From: Nymphalis io
Taxonomy: Eukaryota; Arthropoda; Insecta; Lepidoptera; Nymphalidae
Direction: 5' to 3'
Assembly (NCBI RefSeq): GCF_905147045.1
Contig: NC_065899.1
Location: 1,128,501 to 1,192,500, forward strand
Length of the DNA stretch: 64,000 bases
A program made the position numbers and the translations under genes. Below the pieces are notes generated by a model. The model made no database searches, was not told the origin of the DNA, and saw only the letters and a program-made list of their open reading frames with translations. This document shows positions 37,877 through 49,570 of this stretch, piece after piece (position 1 is the stretch's first letter; every line of letters starts with the position of its first letter).

Positions 37877-38147
37877 TTTTATTTAAAATAAGTAGACAGC
37901 CTGGTAAATGGGCAATCTAATAGTTAGTGGTTACCACTCCCCATACACATTGGTATTGTAAGAAATATTAACAATCCCTTATGTGTCCATCGGTTGGTGA
38001 CCAATCTTGGGAACTAAAATGTTATGTACCTAAGTGTTATTCACCTTTCAAACTGGAACACAATTATACAGGTATTAGCGATAGAATATGCGATCAGCGG
38101 TTGGCACTTACCAAGACGGACTTGCACAAAGCCCTACCACCAAGTAA
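37877..38147 (-). repeat. Family X, diverged
   Basis: 'gtggttaccactccccatac', 'accaatcttgggaactaaaa' and 'ttgcacaaagccctaccacc' in reverse orientation. Confidence 0.75.
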
Positions 38148-38235
38148 GCGTGGTGGAATATGAACCAAACTTTTATACTCAAAACGAAATAATTTCTTTG
38201 TTCAGCATTGGGACTTTTACTAGCTCTCTGTGACT
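38148..38235 (+). repeat. Family M fragment, 3' part
   Basis: 'gcgtggtggaatatgaacc' to 'cagcattgggacttttacta', the last ~90 bp of family M, directly abutting the family X copy. Confidence 0.6.
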
Positions 38236-38813
38236 ATAAGTAATATATTATACGAAAATAACCCGGCCTCCCTATCTCACCCCCTTCTATCGCCTGTCGT
38301 TCCGATTTCGATACATATAGCTAATCTTTATTATAATATTATTGATATTATATTAATAATATAATGAATATTCTCTTTATCTATTTCACCGATTGATTAA
38401 TTATTTATTATTAATGACTCTCTCTGACAACTAGAGAAATTACTGTTTGTGAATAATTACGTGAATCGAAAAAAAAAGTTATTATTATAAATAAAAACTC
38501 TGAAATTACTTTTCTTTTTCAATAGCATGTAAACAAACATTATTCAATTCTTCAGTTATAGTTTTAAATGACGATTCCCGATTCTAAAAGCATGGACGCA
38601 CAATTCCTTGGAGAATGATTAAAAAACTGACAGCGCTTTGACCTCGCTTTTATTGTAACTTCACGATTGATCTATTTCAAAAATATTTAATAAACTGAAC
38701 GCAATATTGTTATTTTATATTATACAAAAAGTGCATACAGTCGCACTTTTACAAAATTTTCACTTCATATATTAAACATCAGCTGTCAATAGATAGAAAC
38801 TTATGATGATAAA
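38236..38813. other. Gene-free sequence
   Basis: AT-rich with one short mixed segment (38265-38320). Nothing recognisable. Confidence 0.35.
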
Positions 38814-39092
38814 GAGCCAAGATGGCCAATGGTTAAAACACTTATCGATGATTGGGAAAACCACTAACTGATAGTGAAACACCACTGAATTTTCATGTGC
38901 TTAGTTTGTGTTTATATTTCATCTCGTGCGGCAGTGAAGGAAAACAACGTGAGAAAACCTGCATGTGTCTAATTTCAATGAAATACTGCCACGTGTGTAA
39001 CCCGCATTGGATCAGCGAGGTGTAATGGTCTTTAAACCTTATCCTCGAAAGGGAAAGGACGCGTTAGCCCAGCAGTGGGACATTTACAGGTA
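38814..39092 (+). repeat. Metulj-like SINE (family M), near full length, diverged
   Basis: Head 'gagccaagatggccaatggt', body 'ctgaattttcatgtgcttag' and 'cctgcatgtgtctaatttca', 3' 'agcccagcagtgggacattt'. Its B box has lost the consensus, so it is unlikely to be transcribed. Confidence 0.8.
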
Positions 39093-39769
39093 CATATTAC
39101 TTCACTTTTTTAATAGAATAATAAATACTTAAATTTTGTAAATTACTAAAAATTGGAATAAATTTGACCTCAGTTTCATTTCCCGTTTTTCAATCGAACG
39201 TGTTTACATTTCTTTGCACGCTTCGCAAAGAAACTTATCAAAATGAGTTTTCCGTTACTAAAATTATTATTTAGGTTGTATGTATGTTGTCTTGAGATCA
39301 ATCATTCCTTCGGACGCAAAACGTTATATAACGAAACGTAATTGTAGGGCAGAATCTTATGTATTATTATAAATTTTGTCAACATACGAACGTTTTGGCA
39401 TAATGACAATAATTAATATAATAGTCTTATACATGTACATTATTTCGTTTGTGTTTTTTTACGACCGGTTTTTTTTAACTGTGTTATGATTTGTATTTAA
39501 ACTTGTCGGCCATTGTTGTTTCTTTTACGGATTTGATCTCACCTCGCTGACTTTGGGCTACTTCTCCAGGATTATGTTGTTTATGGTGTTGAAGTGCATA
39601 AATTGTCGTCTTTGCATCAACAGAGTTCTAAGACATGGTGTTCTCGTTACAATTTATAATGCAAACTGTTCTCGCAAAATGAAAAAGCATTGCAATGGGG
39701 ATGTTACTGATTAATTCATTTATTTTTATAGGTCATCGCAGAAAAGCATTGTACCGATACACGAATTTA
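39093..39769. other. Gene-free sequence before the RTE relic
   Basis: No repeat identity. Mixed composition at 39500-39660, otherwise AT-rich. Confidence 0.35.
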
Positions 39770-40655
39770 TTGGTGGTAGGGCTTATATCCCCGAAACTGT
39801 TCACCAACGCGTTGGAAGACGTTTTCAAGACGCTGGATTGGACTAGGTATGGAGTCAATGTAAACGGCGAGTACATCTCACACCTTCGATTTGCCGACGA
39901 TATCGTCATCATAGCGGAGTCGCTGGAACAACTCACCGAAATGCTGCGTAGCCTAGGCGAGTCTTCCCGGTATGTCGGTCTCGGTATAAACTTGGACAAG
40001 ACCAAGGTCATGTTCAATAGGCATGTCGTGCCGGGACCGATATACGTCGAGAGGAAACCTCTCGAAGTTGTTAGTGAATATACCTACCTAAGACAGATAA
40101 TACAAGTCGCTAGGAACAACTTCGAGAAGGAAGCCGATCGAAGAATTCGCTTGGGATGGGCAGCATTTGGCAACCTTCGTCAAGTCCTCAAGTCGTCTAT
40201 ACCGCAATGTTTGAAGACGAAAGTCTTCAACCAATGCGTCTTACCTGCCATGACATACGGTGCCGAAACGTGGACACTAACTGCGGGACTAGTCCACAAA
40301 TTCAAAGTCGCTCAGCGTGCTATGGAGCGAGCTATGCTCGGAGTATCTTTGAAGGATATCATCAGAAATGAGATTATCCGGAAAAGAACCGGAGTCACCG
40401 ACATAGCTTGCAAAATTAGCAGGCTGAAGTGGCAGTCACGTATGTCGTAGGACCGATGGCCGTTGGAGCAGACGAGTCCTAGAGTGGAGACCGCGAATCG
40501 GCAAGCGCAGCGTAGGGCGCCCTCCAGCCAGGTGGACCGACGACCTTAAGAAGGTGGCGGGCACCAACTGGATGCGGAAGGCGGAGGACAGGGAGCTTTG
40601 GCGCACCTTGGGAGAGGCCTATGTTCAGCAGTGGACAACGATTGGCTGTTGATTG
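39770..40655 (+). pseudogene. RTE-clade LINE reverse transcriptase, truncated pseudogene
   Basis: An open frame ending at 40450 includes the RT core: LISPKLFTNALEDVF, the catalytic FADDIVIIAES (equivalent to YxDD, near 39890), GLGINLDKTKVMF and the post-RT region GAETWTL...RAMERAMLGVSLKD...TGVTDIACKISRLKW. The 5' end is missing (no apurinic endonuclease, no RT fingers), as usual for LINE 5' truncation. About 7 nt are lost just after LKWQ (near 40434), shifting the frame. The C-terminus continues in another frame (RPPARWTDDLKKVAGTNWMRK-type sequence, 40500-40620). It ends with 'gttcagcagtggacaacg' and a TGATTGATTGA tail. RTE elements copy by target-primed reverse transcription; this copy is inactive. 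Confidence 0.9.
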
Positions 40656-40667
40656 AATGATTGATTG

Positions 40668-40953
40668 ATTGAGGGCTTTGTGCAAGCTCGTCTGGGTAGG
40701 TACAACCCACTCATCAGATATTCTACCGCAAAACAGTAATGCTTTGTCTTGTTGTGTTTCGGTTTGAAGGGTGAGTGAGCCAGTGTTATTACAGGCACAG
40801 GAGACATAATATCTTAGTTCACAAGGTGCCACCACGCATTGGCGATGTAAGCGACGGTTAACATTTCTTACAATGCCAATGTCTATGGGCGTTGGTGACC
40901 ACTTACCATCAGGTGGCCCATATGGTCGTCCGCCTACCTTACAAAAAAATAAT
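40668..40953 (+). repeat. Family X, full length, inserted in the RTE tail
   Basis: 'gagggctttgtgcaagctcg' to 'cgcctaccttacaaaaaaat'. It begins directly in the TGAT tail of the RTE relic, so it inserted after that element. Confidence 0.85.
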
Positions 40954-41299
40954 ACAGACGACATAATACATATTAAAAAGTTTTATTTAAAAACTTACAT
41001 AGCCTTGATATGTTTCGTCTTAGATTTTTGGCTATCATTTATGAAGCTACAATTAAATGCTACATACGGCATACTTGTAAAATCGATTTTTCGGCTGGGC
41101 AAAGTTGTATAAAGTATTGTGCGTTATCCCTTATCCTTGACTAATGTAATTATAGCATTCATATCAACTTACTTTTTGACATAAATATTTGTAACATACG
41201 TAATAAGATATGATTATGACCTAATTAGTACGAAAATAATAAATAAAATAACTCTTCTAACGCTACTTATGCTTGGGCTCGTGGTGGTTTATCACTGCA
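40954..41299. other. Gene-free AT-rich sequence
   Basis: Nothing recognisable. Confidence 0.35.
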
Positions 41300-41398
41300 C
41301 GTTCACGCTGTCCCCCTGATCGATTTCGGACACGGCGGTCATTTTCGAGGGAGACTTGTCAACTTCGCAGGAAATATTATAATGCACAAGTGTACATA
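41300..41398 (-). repeat. SINE family Z fragment
   Basis: 'tgatcgatttcggacacggc' and 'ttataatgcacaagtgtaca' match the 3' part of family Z at 2545. Confidence 0.65.
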
Positions 41399-42897
41399 TG
41401 AATCTTGATAAAAATTCAAATCGTAATTCACGCAAGTCTAGAACCCGCTTAATATTTAATAAGCATTAAATAATAACTATCTAATATCTAATTCTATTTA
41501 TTTAGAATGAGTCAGAGAATCATTGAATCTTTGTAATCGCTAATTAGTAATGCATCATATTGGCGAGATACTGTTACAATATCATCTCAATAATCCTCGT
41601 ACTTTAAAAGTTCAGGTGATGAAATATATTTCATGTATATATAATTACAAATTACAATTACTTATGTTTTATAATAATTCAAAATTATCCTAAAATTTTC
41701 TTGAAACTTGATTATACTATTCCATATATAAAACTCGATAATGCTCGGCATGCGTTGCAATTCATCTTGAATTTTTTGTAAACAATTATAACACAACTTG
41801 TGTGACACTTATAATATGCCCAGCGTAATGCCTTCCCGCATCAACAACTGTACACAATATCAATTTATTCAGATGAATATTTACAATCGTAATTCAAAAC
41901 ATAAGTACTAATTCAAAATAAACTTCTAACATTTACTTTTGAATCGATGTTTTACAAAACTATATAAAAATAAGCAAGAAATTCAGCAGCAGGTATTTAT
42001 TACCATTTAACTCCACAGATATGTTAATAGTATATAAGAACTTTATATAAATTAATGTAGAAACGCATACCACAGACAAACATTCATTTATAGTAAACAA
42101 TCGTAATATATAAAACATATATAATAATAAAATATAATGAAGGTCATATGAATGTGATCCAATCGGTCAAGTCAATCAGAAGTTACACGATCACCAACAG
42201 ACACACAAATTTATGTATCGTAATGTACGTATTACGATATAAAAGCATTTTTATAAAAAAGAAAACGACCTCTTTCTTCCATTTTTATTTCTAAAGATAC
42301 GCTGACCGTAAAATCGTCACACACTTTTTTCTACACAAAGAAATCGCTATAAAAATTCTACTTATATCACTAAATTATAGCGAACAATGCAGCGGTAATC
42401 GGACTTGTTTTTGTTATTTTCCTTTTTAATTGTGAAATTATTCACGGAAAAGGTCGCATCCCCACTTTATAATAACTTGTTGAATTTAATAAGCGAGTTT
42501 TTATCACTTATGACTTAATACCGGACAGGATGTACGGACGAACCGATAATTTTCTTATTATCATAAATGTCAGATGAGAATAAATGTATGCAAATGGAGC
42601 GAGCTTTTTATAAACATGTCAACTTGATACTCCATAATGCTTTTTGGCAAATAGAAGATTAAAAAAAGATCTTTACGTAACGGTATTTAAGAATCTGTGA
42701 AAAACTAATCTTATTTATCACTAATTTCCGTGACATATGTGACAATAGTTTTGGGTTTTAGGTTGGCTTTCTATAATTTTTCTTCAAAACGCCATGATTT
42801 CTTCTTTAAATCGCCATGATGATTAATCTCTACAGACTAAATGGTCTTCGATTATTTTTCTTTTAAATTAACTCATTTTTACGCGAATTATTTTTGT
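41399..42897. other. Gene-free AT-rich sequence
   Basis: No coding or repeat identity seen in 1.5 kb. Confidence 0.4.
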
Positions 42898-42982
42898 TTG
42901 ACCCGAGATGTGAACCCAGGAAATCTGTACGAGATCTGTACGATTCTTCAGTATCTCACTTACTAGACCAACGATAAATAAT
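42898..42982 (-). repeat. tRNA-like head of SINE family Z
   Basis: Reversed B-box-like 'gatgtgaacccaggaaat' and A-box side 'cacttactagaccaacga'. A tandem 'gtacgagatctgtacgat' sits between them. Confidence 0.5.
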
Positions 42983-43084
42983 AAAAATACTTAAAAGTGA
43001 TACCATTCGTCATAGCGTAAAGTTATATATCCCTGAGGAACGGAGTAGTAATCTTATACGTCAACAAATATCGAAAACTGTAGA

Positions 43085-43640
43085 CAATTTGCTTCCTCGT
43101 TTCTGATACCCACCGCTAAGGTCTGGAATACCTGCTTCCCCCTTCCTTCTTAAGTCCACGCGAGCTGGTTCTCGATGTCACCGCCTAACTGTGACATCAA
43201 TTCCATCGCGCACAAAGAAATTTGGCAACTCTTTTCTTTGTCGCACTACCAAAAAATGGAATTCCTTACCAGCTCACGTGTTCCCCTCCTCTTACAACCC
43301 GGGTTCCTTCAAACGAGGCGTGAAGAGGCATCTTGCGGGCCGGCAAGGCGGGGACGGCTAGTACAGAACATTCTTCCCGACTGTACTTGCCGTCGTCGCG
43401 TTTGGACTCTACTACCACTTACCATCAGGTGGAGTAGAGTCATTTGCCATTCCGGAGCACATAAAAAAAAATACCCTCACAACCTCCGTTTTCCCCACCA
43501 CCTACAATATGGGTACCTTCAAGTCAAGAGTGAATAGACATCTTCTAGGCAAGCGCGCTCCACCTTAGACTGTATCTTCACTTTCCATCAGGTGTGATAA
43601 CAGTCAAGCGTTAGCCTATATATTTAAAAAAAAGGCAATA
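43085..43640 (+). mobile_element. Cluster of Jockey-type LINE 3' ends
   Basis: Three broken segments encode the C-terminal motif shared by lepidopteran Jockey-like ORF2 proteins: KVWNT near 43115, then SYNPGSFKRGVKRHL (about 43296-43340), then YNMGTFKSRVNRHLLGKRA (about 43500-43560). Each of the last two is followed by a 3' UTR with 'ccacttaccatcaggtgg' or 'ctttccatcaggtg' and a poly(A) run (43462 and 43627). Open frames through it are out of frame with the motif. The middle segment is nearly the same as 63378-63566. Confidence 0.75.
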
Positions 43641-44214
43641 TCTCATAATTTGTACAAAAGAGTACATCTGTTGTATGATTCATATTCCAGGCAGGTGAAA
43701 CTGCGGGACACACCTAGCTTAGAAGTATAATGCTAAGTTTTTTTATACGAATTTGAACTGACATAACTGAATAAAAGGGGAAACGTGTTTATCGATTGAC
43801 GTCACAGTTAAGAGGTTAGGGGTAATAGGTTGATCGTCGCGAGTGTCAATTTTTGTCCAATCTCTAGTATTTCCGGCGCCGGCGTTCCTTCCTGTGCGCG
43901 GAAACGAAGCGAGCGGCGACGGGGTGAACTAATAGTGGAGTCGACTCCACGAGTATAATTGATTATTTTACGAGTGAAAAAATTTTATTAACAATTTAAG
44001 GCTAAAGTATTTAATATAAATTTTTTAACCTTTGTAACCTTTTATTTTTTTAAGCAATAAATTTAAATTCAATTAATATTGATTTATGTACTATTTATAA
44101 AGTTCTAGTACTAGTTATAAAGTGATTGATGAAATTATTTTTTAATATTTAACAGTATCATCATCTCATGTTGGAGCTAAGACTTTTTTATTAAATAATA
44201 AATTAAGTTATAAA
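43641..44214. other. Gene-free; GC island at 43800-43960
   Basis: The island contains 'ccggcgccggcgttcc' (43873-43888), 'gaaacgaagcgagcggcgac' and a perfect 16-bp palindrome GTGGAGTCGACTCCAC (43935-43950). No repeat identity. It may be a regulatory element. Confidence 0.4.
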
Positions 44215-44432
44215 TAAAGGTAGGTAGGCAGACTGGCAAGTGGCCACCTGATAGTAAGTGATCACTACCACTCGTATACATTTGCACTGTAATGAATATT
44301 ACCCATAACTTACGCCGTCATTGCGTCACCGATCTTGGGAACTAAGATGTTCATTGGCTCACTAACCCTTTGAACGTGAGTCGGTGGACCCTATTTAGAT
44401 AGGCTTGAACAAATTCATCCACCAACCAAGTA
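44215..44432 (-). repeat. Family X, diverged
   Basis: 'gtggccacctgatagtaagt' and 'accgatcttgggaactaaga' in reverse orientation. A second decayed piece in the same direction lies at 44490-44578. Confidence 0.7.
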
Positions 44433-44599
44433 AACGCTGTTTTATTATTTATACACGAAAATCGGTGTTGAATCAGCTATGTAACTTACACTGTCAATCG
44501 ACAGCCAATCTGGCATCTGTGATAATATGTCTATTATAACTGTAAGCTGACTCATTCAGCCTTTGAATCGGAACTTACTTATGGTAGAGCTTTGTGCTT

Positions 44600-44908
44600 A
44601 CTGGTGGTAGGGCTTTGTGCAAGCTCGTCTGAGTAGGTACCACCCACTCATCAGATATTCTATTGCAAAACAGCAGTACTTGGTATTGTTGTGTTCCGAT
44701 TTGAAGGGTGAGTGAGCTAGTGCAATTAGGTAATTATTGTCCCTTGTGCAGGCACAAGGGACATAACATCTTAGTTTCCAAAGTTGGTGGCGATTGGCGA
44801 TGTAAGCGATGGTTAACATTTTTTACAATGCCAATCATTATAGGCGTTGGTGACCACTTACCATCAGGTGGCCCACATACAGTCTACTTATACTATAAAA
44901 AAAAACTA
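44600..44908 (+). repeat. Family X, full length with internal foldback insertion
   Basis: 'tactggtggtagggctttgt' to 'tactataaaaaaaaact'. At 44739-44762 the element carries an inverted copy of its own 'gcacaagggac' segment, giving an 11-bp-arm hairpin absent from the other copies. Confidence 0.85.
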
Positions 44909-45583
44909 AACAATCGATTGCACAATACCAACTGTCGATTTTAAGTGGCTAACTGATAAATTATTGATACCTAATCAGACGGGAAAACCTGGCCCCCTAG
45001 CGTAAAACGATGTTACCATATACCGTATAAATAATAAGAAAATATATTTAGTAGTTTATTGGAGGGATGATTTTTATACGCTATCATTTTCTGATTCAAC
45101 CACGACTTTAAATAAGTGGAAGTCTTCGAAGACGGACAACACTAAACTTTTGACACATCGTTGCGTGGAACACTTACGATACATTGTGCACTTTATAATA
45201 GTGTTCGCAACCCTGCATGAATTAAAAATAATAAATATGAAGTCAAAATCGTGTTGTATAGTCGAAGTGGCTATCCTGCTTTAAAGTTTAAAGTTACTGT
45301 TATAAGAAAAAATATCATTTTTCATTAAAAACAATTTTAAAAGTTACTTTTGTAACAAACACTTTATTCATATACATTATTAGAATGGCGTCATGAAGTC
45401 CCAGTGATCGACGGACCATGAATTTTGAAACTGCACCACGGAACCTTCATACTATCATTTGGAAGCCATATTAAACGTCGAATTGTAGTAACTATTTAAC
45501 CACAATATTTTCAAGGTGACGTAATAAAACATAATGAGCGTTAGAAGCGTTAGAAGGTCACACTTTTAAATACACACGAAAAA
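44909..45583. other. Gene-free sequence
   Basis: AT-rich with no recognisable repeat; a mixed segment at 45380-45480 is unexplained. Confidence 0.35.
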
Positions 45584-46049
45584 GCAATTTATTTAATTCG
45601 TAGCACTAGCTTCAACAGATAAATAAAAATACAGATTAATCTTTTAACTATTTAATAGACGAAATCAAAAATAATAAACTTAAGTCGTTTTTAACTTGGT
45701 AATCCAGATTACTAAACACTGTTTAATACAAAACAAATGTGAAATACTATTTATTAGAAGTATTTTTTAATAAATTCGTTAAATCTATGCGTATAATTAA
45801 ACACTTCACTTCAATCGTAAATTATTTAATTCGTAGCACTAGCTTCAACAGATAAATAAAAATACAGATTAATCTTTTAACTATTTAATAGACGAAATCA
45901 AAAATAATAAACTTAAGTTGTTTTTAACTTGGTAATCCAGATTACTAAACACTGTTTAATACAAAACAAATGTGAAATACTATTTATTAGAAGCATTTTT
46001 TAATAAATTCGTTAAATCTATGCGTATAATTAAACACTTCACTTCAATC
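45584..46049. repeat. 233-bp tandem duplication
   Basis: Copies at 45584-45816 and 45817-46049, period 233 bp. They differ at only a few sites, for example 'taagtcg' versus 'taagttg' and 'gaagtat' versus 'gaagcat'. The unit is AT-rich, non-coding and unrelated to the SINEs here. Confidence 0.9.
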
Positions 46050-46136
46050 CTATAATAAAAATAAAAATGTACTGGCTTAACGGAAGTAGGCTCTTACGAG
46101 TTACGCACTTGTAAAACATCACTTTACATGTTTGAG

Positions 46137-46212
46137 TTAAATTCAAAGCTACTATTATCCACTAGGACTATAGATTATACCGAAAATAACCGGCAGGAAA
46201 CTCAGCACCTAG
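46137..46212 (+). repeat. Interspersed repeat family W fragment
   Basis: Shares 'ttaaattcaaag.tac' and a 'taccgaaaataaccggcagg' block with 55447-55503 ('taccgagaagaaccgacaat'). Family origin unknown. Confidence 0.5.
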
Positions 46213-46434
46213 GTACCTACTGTTTTTCATGTTATATGTTTGCTAATATGTAACTATATTTACATATTCAGTAACATTTATGCATCATGCATGAGAATCA
46301 ATGACCACTAATTTTGTGCCTTTTTGTTAAACTAGTATTAATGTATTAAATAATCTTATATACTATTACCTACATTTTATTAATTGGCAAAAATTCATTT
46401 CTTTTCAAGCAAAGTTTATAGTAATAGATTAGCG

Positions 46435-46615
46435 TGGTATGGATGAATATAGGGGACGGGGGAGGCTGAATAAAATGTGGATGTATTGCGTAAGAAAGGA
46501 TATGTGTATAAAAGGGGTGAGTACTGAGATGACGAGTGACAGAGAGAAGTGAAGAGAGTCTTTTTATCTAGAAGATAAGCGCAGGAAGAAAAAGAAGAAG
46601 CAAAGTTTACAGTAT
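46435..46615 (+). mobile_element. LINE reverse transcriptase C-terminus relic
   Basis: The frame 46451-46552 reads RGRGRLNKMWMYCVRKDMC then IKGVSTEMTSDREK and a stop. This is the C-terminal signature of insect LINE polyproteins (RGRGRP..W...V..DM...G). An AAG-rich tail follows (46595-46612). Everything 5' is missing. The exact clade cannot be settled from this piece. Confidence 0.7.
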
Positions 46616-49570
46616 ACTGAGTGATTCAGAATACTAATATTTCTTCACAAAATATAAATAGAGGTAGAACTGTGTGATAGATATTTTAAATACATACAAA
46701 TTCATAGCGATTAGTTTGTGTACATATATCGTGCATCGTGTTTCATATATTTATATATTTCAACATTTTCTTAACATAAATGAGGGTGCAACTTTTTCAA
46801 TTCTTATAAAGTTAAGGTGAAACAATAACGGGCGCCCGTCCCGCTGTCCCAGGGGAGGCCTCGTCCCGCGTTTTATTGATTCGATTTGCGGGACGCTTGT
46901 ATTGGATATGAATTGATGGTTATCAACTTATTTGCACCTCATATTCCGAAATATTGCTTTGTTATTTTTGTAAGAAACTTTTGCATTATAGTCTATCGTC
47001 TTGCATAAAAAAAATTAAACACAAAGTATCAGTCACAATTTGTTTTCGAAAAAGAAGATATACATAAATATCATCATTCATTCATTTATTTCATTCATCC
47101 ATCATTTCAATTATTATTTTTTTGTATCGGGCGGCGAAAGGTTATCTCATTCTCCCATGCTAGCCATGTAATAGACAAGCGAGGCAGTCAAATACATATT
47201 GTTAGTAGTCTTATTCACATAGGGCTTCGCGCCTGTGTTTAGTGTGGGAGGTTTTAAGAAACCTATGCTCGTTTCTGTAAGACTTTTTCACGAACGATAA
47301 ACACAAATCACTAACGATTCTACAATTATAAAAACATAATACAAAATTTAATAGATATTTTTAAATTTCTGTTATAAGAAAACATATTGTCTAAATTTAA
47401 TTATACAATTGGAAGTAAGACCTTGCGTGTAATGCTAAGTCTCACGTCAAAACGAGCCAGCCGATCATTAGAGCGAGATAGAATCCTTAATAGTAAAAAA
47501 AGTTGGCCATTATACAGAAGCAGTGCGGAACCCATCATTATGTCGTTGAGACGGCGATGATGTTGAGATGGCGAAGGCGCCCACCCAATAACAGTCTAGA
47601 CTATTTTAGAATGTCAAAATCAATTATTATAATCGATGAACTCGAAACGAAATCAGCCTGTGATTATTTTCAATGTTATATTTTTTATTTCGTCCATTTT
47701 TATTTCATTATAATATAATTATGAATAAGCTAGCTTGAGCTAACGACTTCGTTTGTGTGCTCAAGCTAAAATTTGTAACAAGTAATTGTTAAATTATAAG
47801 CAGTTTTTTCAGTTTTTCGACATTAAGAAGTCAATCAATCTACTTTTATGTAGTAAACGTTGGATTTTGATGCGGTTGAATTTTACCAAAACGTATATAT
47901 CTGTTTTATGAAAGTTTTAATAAATAAAATATAGAATGATAACATATCTTACGCTGAACAAAACCATAAGAGATTAAATTAGTATAGTACTCAATCGTAA
48001 GTTTCAAAAATGCCTGCAGAAAAGTTCGCTATGGTCACAGTGACCAAGTAAACAGTGATTTTGTCATGCAATTTTGATCCTTTTACAGAACACAAAACAT
48101 GAATTTTAAGCATTTTCTGTATATACAAATTATCTTTTACATATTCAAATTTGTTCAGATTTATTTTATTTTGTGTATATAATCCCTAAACTGGTGCGCG
48201 TCCCAAATTGGGACGCGTCAAAATAGCGCTCATCTGGCGACCATCCCAATCAAACCCCAATCCCAGATAATTGTAATTAATTGAGTTGTCTGGAAAGTTC
48301 AAATACATAACAAATATTAGATTTTCTATATATATTTATTACCTAAATTATACAGTTGTTATTCCGGTCCACAAGAAATATGCATGCATGATGTTTTGGT
48401 ATATGCATGCATATTGTTTAAGAACAAACTCGCAACTCACCATAGAATACGATCATAAAATTATAACATTTAAAGGATAAAGGCATTAAAATAGCATATC
48501 ACCGTAAGTCGGTTTTCAATAGCACTGCATTTCTTACACCGCCAACAAAAAATCTGCGCCAACTTTTCTTTTATTAAATAAGTATTGCTTGCTAAACATA
48601 TTTGAGCTTACGATTACAATTGCAGCGGATTGCTTTTTTTTATTCCTTTCTATGCATTCCACGACGTTTATCTAATTAAGTCGATACTTCTACAATAATT
48701 GTTTTTGGAATTTGCGCGATGGTTTCACCGCCATCAGCGCACTCGACGTTACAATTGGGCTTAACGTACAAAGTATGAGTCGCATCATATTATTGTTGAC
48801 ACGAAAAATTGAAGGCATTTTTGTGCATACCAGATATTAACAGATCAGGGTCAGGGGTTCAAATATTTAGTCAGACCAATAAAAAAAGTTATTGATATTC
48901 TTCGGTCAGTAGGACTCGTGTTTAGCTACACTTGGACAGTAAGTGAAGGTGGTTAATTTAGGATCTATATTCAATATTATAATCACGGCAAGAAACGTGC
49001 CATTTGAGAAAGCTCATGTTTGAATGAATTTATGTTCTTATAAATATACCAATCAGAGGAGCAGCGCGATAAAGATTCTTAACCTTCCAGCGGGCGCGCC
49101 CTAAAATTTAATACGAGCGCGCGTCGTCCTTTTTACGAAAATAAATTTATCAATAAATGTTGCCTCAGTTGATGTCTTACTGACCAATACGACAATATAT
49201 CAAAAACAGAAAATATTTCAAAAACTTAAATTTATTAATAAAAAAAAATGCACGATAATTAAAAAGACCTTTGTTTATCAATTACTTGGTAAAAAATGTA
49301 TAAGATTTAATTGAAATTGTTTATTGAATTTACCTTTCCGTATTAATTAGTTTCAATAAGGATCTAGCTGTATAGTAAGCTAATCATCATTTAATTATAC
49401 CTACACGCGGATATACAAATTATATTAAATATTACAAAAGTAGTTACGACTTTTTGTTGTAATCAATGGTTATATAATATGCTAATTTCATTAGTAAACC
49501 AATAAAATATACAAATATTGAACATTTATTACAAAAAAAGTCAAGACAAGTTTTATATATATATATAATA
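46616..49570. other. Gene-free; palindromes and one GC island
   Basis: Contains a GC island with repeated 'gtcccgc' words (46828-46885), a hairpin with 10-bp arms TAGCTTGAGC/GCTCAAGCTA (47731-47768) and a 21-bp palindrome with 10-bp arms CGCGTCCCAA/TTGGGACGCG (48197-48217). No coding region is supported and only trace repeat content is seen. Confidence 0.4.

Noticed and set aside
40479..40964. 161-codon minus-strand frame
   Set aside because: It reads backwards through a family X retroposon and the RTE 3' end, so it is not a gene.
43175..43537. 120-codon plus-strand frame
   Set aside because: It runs through LINE 3' ends in a frame different from the recognisable SYNPGSFKRGVKRHL motif.
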